The translations under genes were made by a program, and so were the position numbers. From Planctomycetota bacterium (GTDB taxonomy: Bacteria; Planctomycetota; Phycisphaerae; WQYP01): a DNA stretch of 10,439 nt. A model generated the notes under the pieces. The model made no database searches. It saw nothing but the letters and a program-made list of their open reading frames with translations, and was not told where the DNA came from. Shown piece after piece: positions 7,201-10,439 of the stretch. The stretch lies in contig JAJZNY010000379.1 in assembly GCA_021852245.1 (NCBI GenBank), positions 1-10,439 of the forward strand, in the 5' to 3' direction. The stretch's first letter is position 1. Each line of letters opens with the position of its first letter.

Positions 7201-7486
7201 CACTTTTGTGACACACGTGTGACTGCCATTTTGGCAATGGGTGGGTTCCGGCGGGCCGGCAAGCGGGCGGAAAGGTGGTAATTTGCTAATTGAACATGGG
7301 AGCATGAAGGTACCGTGCTGCGCACGATGATGATGGCTTTTTTGCCATTGTCGCGTTCGGCCGCAACTTGGAGCGGCACGGGTGAATTTCAAGCCTCCTA
7401 CGGATAATATCCTCAGGCGGGAAATATGGGGCTCCTCAATATCCGCCAGTGGATTTTGAGAGACCGCTCATTGCAAGATCAGCCGG

Positions 7487-8419
7487 ATGGAGCATATGCA
7501 GGAAGCCACGAAATCAACAAATTCGCGCGAACAACGAATCACAGAGGAATCGGCAAGGTGCGAGAGCATATTGTGTCCGGCAAAACTGAATCTGGGACTG
7601 AAGGTATTCCCCAAGCGGGATGATGGATACCACGATATTGATTCATGGTTCGTTCCGCTTTCACTTTCCGACACCTTGACCATTGAAGATTCGGCCCAGC
7701 CGGAGTTGACTTTGACGGGATTGGCATCCGGGATTTCGACTCGATTTGAGGACAATCTGGCCGGTCGGGCCGCCATTGCCATGGCGGATATTGCCGGGCG
7801 GAAAGCCGATATACGGATACATATCGATAAGCTGATACCGACGGGAGGGGGACTTGGAGGTGGCAGTTCCGACGCAGCCGGGACGATATTGGCGGTTAAG
7901 TCGCTCTGGAGGATGAATCTATCGGCGGATCAGATGGCTGCGGCGGCTTTGAAGATCGGCAGTGATGTTCCGTTTTTTATCCATGGCGTCTCCGCGCGGT
8001 GTCGTGGGCGGGGAGAACGGATGACCCCCCTTCGACGCATGGCCCCCCTGTTTGCGGTATTGATTGTTCCACCACGGGGAACATCTACCGCGGCTGTTTA
8101 CCGGGAGTTTGATCAGAAATCGACGGCGAGTGACCGGGCTCTCGACTATGAGAAGATCGTCAACGCCTCCGCCCGTATCATCGATGAATTTATTTTTAAT
8201 GATCTTCAGGGACCGGCGTTTGCTGTTGCGCCGTGGTTGAAGGAGTTGCACGAGGCGGCCACCGCGGCGATGGGACACAAAGTGCATATGAGCGGCAGCG
8301 GATCCACACTATTTACGCTTCACGACCGGGCGGACGAAGCGGAATCAGCGGTGGAACGGTTTCGAGGTTCTATCGGGGAAGCAGCGGAGCTACTGCCGGT
8401 GCGCGTGCGGACTTGCTGA
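7487..8419 (+). CDS. ispE: 4-diphosphocytidyl-2-C-methyl-D-erythritol kinase
   Basis: IspE phosphorylates the 2-hydroxyl of 4-diphosphocytidyl-2-C-methyl-D-erythritol with ATP, the fourth step of the MEP route to isoprenoid precursors, in the cytoplasm. The GHMP-kinase layout is complete. PAKLNLGLKV at 31-40 includes the conserved Lys33. KRDDGYHDIDSWFVPL follows. The ATP-binding Gly-rich loop PTGGGLGGGSSDAA is at 118-131. GSDVPFF at 158-164 carries the catalytic Asp160, and the C-terminal MSGSGSTLF at 268-276 is present. The product has 310 residues, about 20-25 more than usual, owing to a polar N-terminal extension without conservation. The start is uncertain: ATG 7487 and ATG 7496 lack a well-spaced ribosome-binding site, and TTG at 7571 would give a family-typical N-terminus. 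The gene appears single, with no cotranscribed neighbour, and converges on the MauE-like gene with a 30-base overlap. The function is secure. Confidence 0.96.
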   Translation: MEHMQEATKSTNSREQRITEESARCESILCPAKLNLGLKVFPKRDDGYHDIDSWFVPLSLSDTLTIEDSAQPELTLTGLASGISTRFEDNLAGRAAIAMADIAGRKADIRIHIDKLIPTGGGLGGGSSDAAGTILAVKSLWRMNLSADQMAAAALKIGSDVPFFIHGVSARCRGRGERMTPLRRMAPLFAVLIVPPRGTSTAAVYREFDQKSTASDRALDYEKIVNASARIIDEFIFNDLQGPAFAVAPWLKELHEAATAAMGHKVHMSGSGSTLFTLHDRADEAESAVERFRGSIGEAAELLPVRVRTC

Positions 8420-9367
8420 CCGCCCGGAACTGTGCGGTATTGAGAATCCGAACCACTGGCCGGGCACGCGCGTACCGACTCGATTCACCACGCCATTATG
8501 AATTCCGATGAGCACAGGCAGGAATGGCGGTATCCAATGACGCGTTGATTTCATACGCAGCAGGTGCATGTAACGCGTGTGAATATCCGCGGGCAGATTA
8601 CCGAACGGCGGTATCTGCAGCAGGGCGACATGGGGCAGTCTATGCTTCGATTTAATGCGATGAATCAGATGCTTTTCAATGAGCCTGATTTCCGCCTGAC
8701 AATCGGGGCATTGGTGATAATAAAGCACAACCAGCCAGGTGCCGGTTTGAAGCGGGGCGGCCGATTGTATGAATCGCATCAGCGGCAGCCTTTTGCCGTA
8801 CCAGGAAGGTGGATTGCAGGTGATGGGGCCGTGACCGCCGAGCAATTTTCCATCCGGCGTCAGATGGGCAGGACGGAAATAATAGACCATCCACGCCGTG
8901 GCCAGCATGGCGAGGGTGAGAGTGACGGTAAATAAGCCGAGTCGGTCGAGCAGGCGGCCGGGGATTTGCCGGGAGCGCAGATAGCGGAGAATCAAAATAA
9001 TAATGGAAAGATCAAGCAGGGAAGTGATCCAGGGATTCACCTTCACTGCACCGAAACATCCGCATGAGTGGCGACCGCCGAATGCCCGATACAACGTGAC
9101 GGTCAAAAAGCCGCAGAAGACAAGGGCGGTGAGTTTGATGATCAAGGACCGGGCGAACCCGGAAATAAGGGCCGATGCAAGGACGATTTCAAACAGGATT
9201 TCCAGCAGGTGCAATTGGGGATCGTTGCGGAAACCGTCCTGGAGATATTGGGCGAGTTTCAAGCCTGCGGCGACGTAAAGGAGCAGGGCCATGACACCCG
9301 GCAGAAGATTACCCTGGCCGCACCCGGCAGGAGGATGATTCAATTTTTTGGCTGGGTTTGCGCTCAC
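8390..9367 (-). CDS. MauE/DoxX-like membrane protein fused to a thioredoxin-like domain
   Basis: The N-terminal half has about five membrane segments (near residues 21-43, 52-71, 75-96, 114-130 and 143-164). A CGCFG motif at 102-106, between the third and fourth, is typical of MauE-type proteins, which are membrane redox partners for disulfide formation in the cell envelope. The C-terminal half (about 170-310) is a thioredoxin-like domain: WLVVLYYHQCPDC, with the CPDC pair at 220 and 223, and a later PPFLPVLIGIHNGVV resembling the cis-proline strand. Together these suggest a self-contained membrane-to-periplasm thiol relay, though the direction (oxidising or reducing) cannot be read. The 325-residue frame begins with GTG overlapping the recO stop (GTGA), so the two are probably translationally coupled. 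Its last 30 bases overlap the end of ispE on the other strand. The domain reading is by motif only; the substrate is unknown. Confidence 0.8.
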   Translation of the reverse strand: MSANPAKKLNHPPAGCGQGNLLPGVMALLLYVAAGLKLAQYLQDGFRNDPQLHLLEILFEIVLASALISGFARSLIIKLTALVFCGFLTVTLYRAFGGRHSCGCFGAVKVNPWITSLLDLSIIILILRYLRSRQIPGRLLDRLGLFTVTLTLAMLATAWMVYYFRPAHLTPDGKLLGGHGPITCNPPSWYGKRLPLMRFIQSAAPLQTGTWLVVLYYHQCPDCQAEIRLIEKHLIHRIKSKHRLPHVALLQIPPFGNLPADIHTRYMHLLRMKSTRHWIPPFLPVLIGIHNGVVNRVGTRVPGQWFGFSIPHSSGRSASPHAHRQ

Positions 9368-10191
9368 GGCAACGTGACTTCCTGATAAGCTGAATTGAGG
9401 ACAGGTCGATTTGCGGGCACAGCGGGCTGAAAAAGGTGTAGAAACGGTTCCACAAGCCTTAGTCGATCTTCCAGCACTGCTCGCAGATGAATTAATAACA
9501 GGTGCGCCGCCTGAACAAGTGCCGCCGGATCGGATGGCGGCTGTAATTTCGGGTTCGGCAGCTCACATGGAGTCGGCAGTCGGTCGAGCGCCACGAGGAT
9601 GCGGCGATCGACTCGGATGGCGACATCAGATCCGCAGCAGTCATCGCAGAACAGGCCTACGGTGAGGCGTTTCTGGGCAGCATGCGAAGTAAGCGGTGCT
9701 TTACACCGGGTGCAGCAGGTCAGGTCCGGTGCATAGCCCGCGACGGCGGCCGCATATTTCAGATATGCCACAAAAGGGCGGAGGGAATCATGGGCGGTCA
9801 GATCGCTGATGGTGCGATCCAGCTGGCGCAACAAATCCCCTGCCGCGTCATCCGAGGGCCCGGTCGCCATGGTCACTTCAGCAAGAACCTGCGATATGAG
9901 GATTTTCTGATAATGGCGACGGAGATTCGGGCGATGATCCGTAACGTCCCATGCCGTGAGAACGCCCAACTGGCCGGGCTGCCGCGCGGGGATGAAAACA
10001 ACCTGACCGGTGGTTAAAACATCCAGCGGGGCCATCAGGGGTGAACTGGTTTTTTTTGGAATTTTGCGAATACCCTTGGCAATCAGGCCTACCAGACCGT
10101 GCCGGTCCGCCAACAGGGTGACGATCTGACTGGATTCAGAGAAATCCATCACACGAAGGCAAATTCCGTCCGTTCGCACCGCTTCAGCCAT
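9364..10191 (-). CDS. recO: DNA repair protein RecO
   Basis: RecO binds single-stranded DNA and, with RecR (and RecF), helps replace SSB by RecA during gap and break repair in the cytoplasm. The 275-residue length is normal for the family. The N-terminal OB-fold begins with RTDGICLRVMDFSESSQIVTLL (residues 6-27), matching the typical 'GIVLR..D..E.S.IVTLLT' pattern, and continues to about 85. The rest is the helical C-terminal domain with its zinc site: C160/C163 (CTRC) and C182/C185 (CDDC). The ATG at 10191 is chosen because the conserved N-terminus starts a few residues later; no clear ribosome-binding site precedes it, so translation may be coupled to the gene upstream (48-base gap). Downstream, its TGA overlaps the GTG of the MauE-like gene. 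Nothing suggests damage or transfer. Confidence 0.93.
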   Translation of the reverse strand: MAEAVRTDGICLRVMDFSESSQIVTLLADRHGLVGLIAKGIRKIPKKTSSPLMAPLDVLTTGQVVFIPARQPGQLGVLTAWDVTDHRPNLRRHYQKILISQVLAEVTMATGPSDDAAGDLLRQLDRTISDLTAHDSLRPFVAYLKYAAAVAGYAPDLTCCTRCKAPLTSHAAQKRLTVGLFCDDCCGSDVAIRVDRRILVALDRLPTPCELPNPKLQPPSDPAALVQAAHLLLIHLRAVLEDRLRLVEPFLHLFQPAVPANRPVLNSAYQEVTLP

Positions 10192-10211
10192 CGGCGGTAT
10201 TTTAGCATGAG

Positions 10212-10229
10212 ATCGGCACTCAAGCCGAT
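10212..10229 (-). other. Small hairpin between the partial gene and recO
   Basis: ATCGGC (10212-10217) and GCCGAT (10224-10229) form a perfect 6-base stem with a 6-base loop. No T-run follows in the minus-strand direction, so it is not a normal intrinsic terminator. It may stabilise the transcript or weaken read-through into recO. Confidence 0.3.
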
Positions 10230-10239
10230 GCCGAAGAAT

Positions 10240-10439
10240 TTACTCCCCGGAGTTGAGAATCAGCGTGTTCGCCATGCGAACCACCTTATGATGCTGCAAT
10301 ACCTTCTGCGATGCATATTTCACCGGAATCATCACATGGAAGAGGTGCGATATCCGATTGGATTCCGATACCGACAACATGTGACCGTGTACCATCACTT
10401 CCGGCGTGTGGAAGGAGTAGAAAGTCAGCGGGATATCTT
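10240..10439 (-). CDS. C-terminal end of an unidentified gene (partial, 65 codons visible)
   Basis: Reading the minus strand from the window edge gives an open frame of 65 codons that ends in TAA at 10242-10240. It begins DIPLTFYSFHTPEVMV and ends VVRMANTLILNSGE. No stop interrupts it, and it lies 48 bases upstream of recO in the same direction, which supports a real gene and a shared transcript. The fragment alternates hydrophobic and charged residues (VMVHGHMLSV, HLFHVMIPVKYA), suggests a mixed alpha/beta fold and has no cysteine. The family is not recognised and the start lies outside the window. The strand and frame are probable, the function unknown. Confidence 0.6.
   Translation of the reverse strand, partial: DIPLTFYSFHTPEVMVHGHMLSVSESNRISHLFHVMIPVKYASQKVLQHHKVVRMANTLILNSGE

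Larger units (their letters stand above)
6802..7486. other. Long divergent intergenic region rich in dyad symmetries
   Basis: This 685-base stretch lies between the divergent propeller gene and ispE. The short frames in it lack proper ribosome-binding sites and cross the repeats, so no gene is called. It holds a likely promoter for the minus-strand genes near 6909-6938, an inverted repeat behind it, a long inverted repeat at 7079-7165, a perfect palindrome at 7180-7200 and small dyads at 7212-7240, 7333-7348 and 7402-7412. No convincing promoter was found for ispE. Confidence 0.6.

Noticed and set aside
7333..7348. Hairpin ATGGC-TTTTTT-GCCAT as a possible terminator
   Set aside because: The T-run is in the loop rather than behind the stem, the stem has only five pairs, and no gene ends nearby.
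7125..7379. Minus-strand frame of 84 codons in the intergenic region
   Set aside because: The start would be GTG with the nearest purine-rich stretch 14 bases away, and the frame crosses the palindrome and part of the long inverted repeat. No protein pattern is visible.
7183..7392. Minus-strand frame of 69 codons beginning with TTG behind AGGAGG
   Set aside because: The purine stretch is only one base from the TTG, too close to work as a ribosome-binding site, and the frame runs into the palindrome.
7402..7412. GGATA-A-TATCC dyad as an ispE operator or -10 box
   Set aside because: The arms are only five bases, and no -35 box at a proper distance was found, so it is too weak to call.
7426..7623. 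Plus-strand frame of 65 codons overlapping the start of ispE
   Set aside because: It overlaps ispE out of frame for over 130 bases and its ribosome-binding site is weak. A leader peptide cannot be excluded but nothing supports it.

Overview
The window looks like chromosomal DNA from a GC-rich, Gram-negative-type bacterium. Large exported proteins of unknown function, a MauE-type membrane protein with a CGCFG motif and an MEP-pathway kinase together suggest Planctomycetota, perhaps the Phycisphaerae. That placement is an inference from gene style only. No rRNA, tRNA, transposase, CRISPR array or phage gene was recognised.

Layout. From the left edge to about 6.8 kb every supported gene is on the minus strand, so transcription runs right to left. 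The order of transcription is: a 959-residue exported protein with a seven-bladed Reg_prop-like beta-propeller and a probable jelly-roll C-terminus (6801 to 3925); a 146-residue exported Gly/Ser/Thr/Asn-rich protein (3894 to 3454); a 591-residue exported protein of unknown family (3426 to 1651); and a 336-residue exported basic, helical protein of unknown family (1492 to 482). Gaps between the first three are 24 to 30 bases. All four carry a signal peptide, so they may form one exported module. A small separate reading frame (314 to 48) with a very good ribosome-binding site follows.

A long intergenic stretch (6802 to 7486) separates this set from the housekeeping genes. It holds a plausible minus-strand sigma-70-type promoter with an inverted repeat directly behind its -35 box, an 87-base inverted repeat with 31-base gap-free arms built from TGGACAC-like units, a perfect 21-base palindrome and smaller dyads. 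This density is the main non-coding anomaly of the window.

To the right, ispE (4-diphosphocytidyl-2-C-methyl-D-erythritol kinase, isoprenoid synthesis) runs on the plus strand. Its end overlaps by 30 bases the end of a convergent minus-strand gene for a MauE-like membrane protein fused to a thioredoxin-like domain with a CPDC motif. That gene starts inside the stop codon of recO (DNA repair), so the two are probably translated together. A further minus-strand gene, of which only the last 65 codons are visible, lies 48 bases upstream of recO and probably belongs to the same transcript.

The recognised functions (isoprenoid synthesis, recombinational repair, extracytoplasmic thiol redox) are ordinary. 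The four-gene exported set and the structured intergenic region are where something undescribed could lie.
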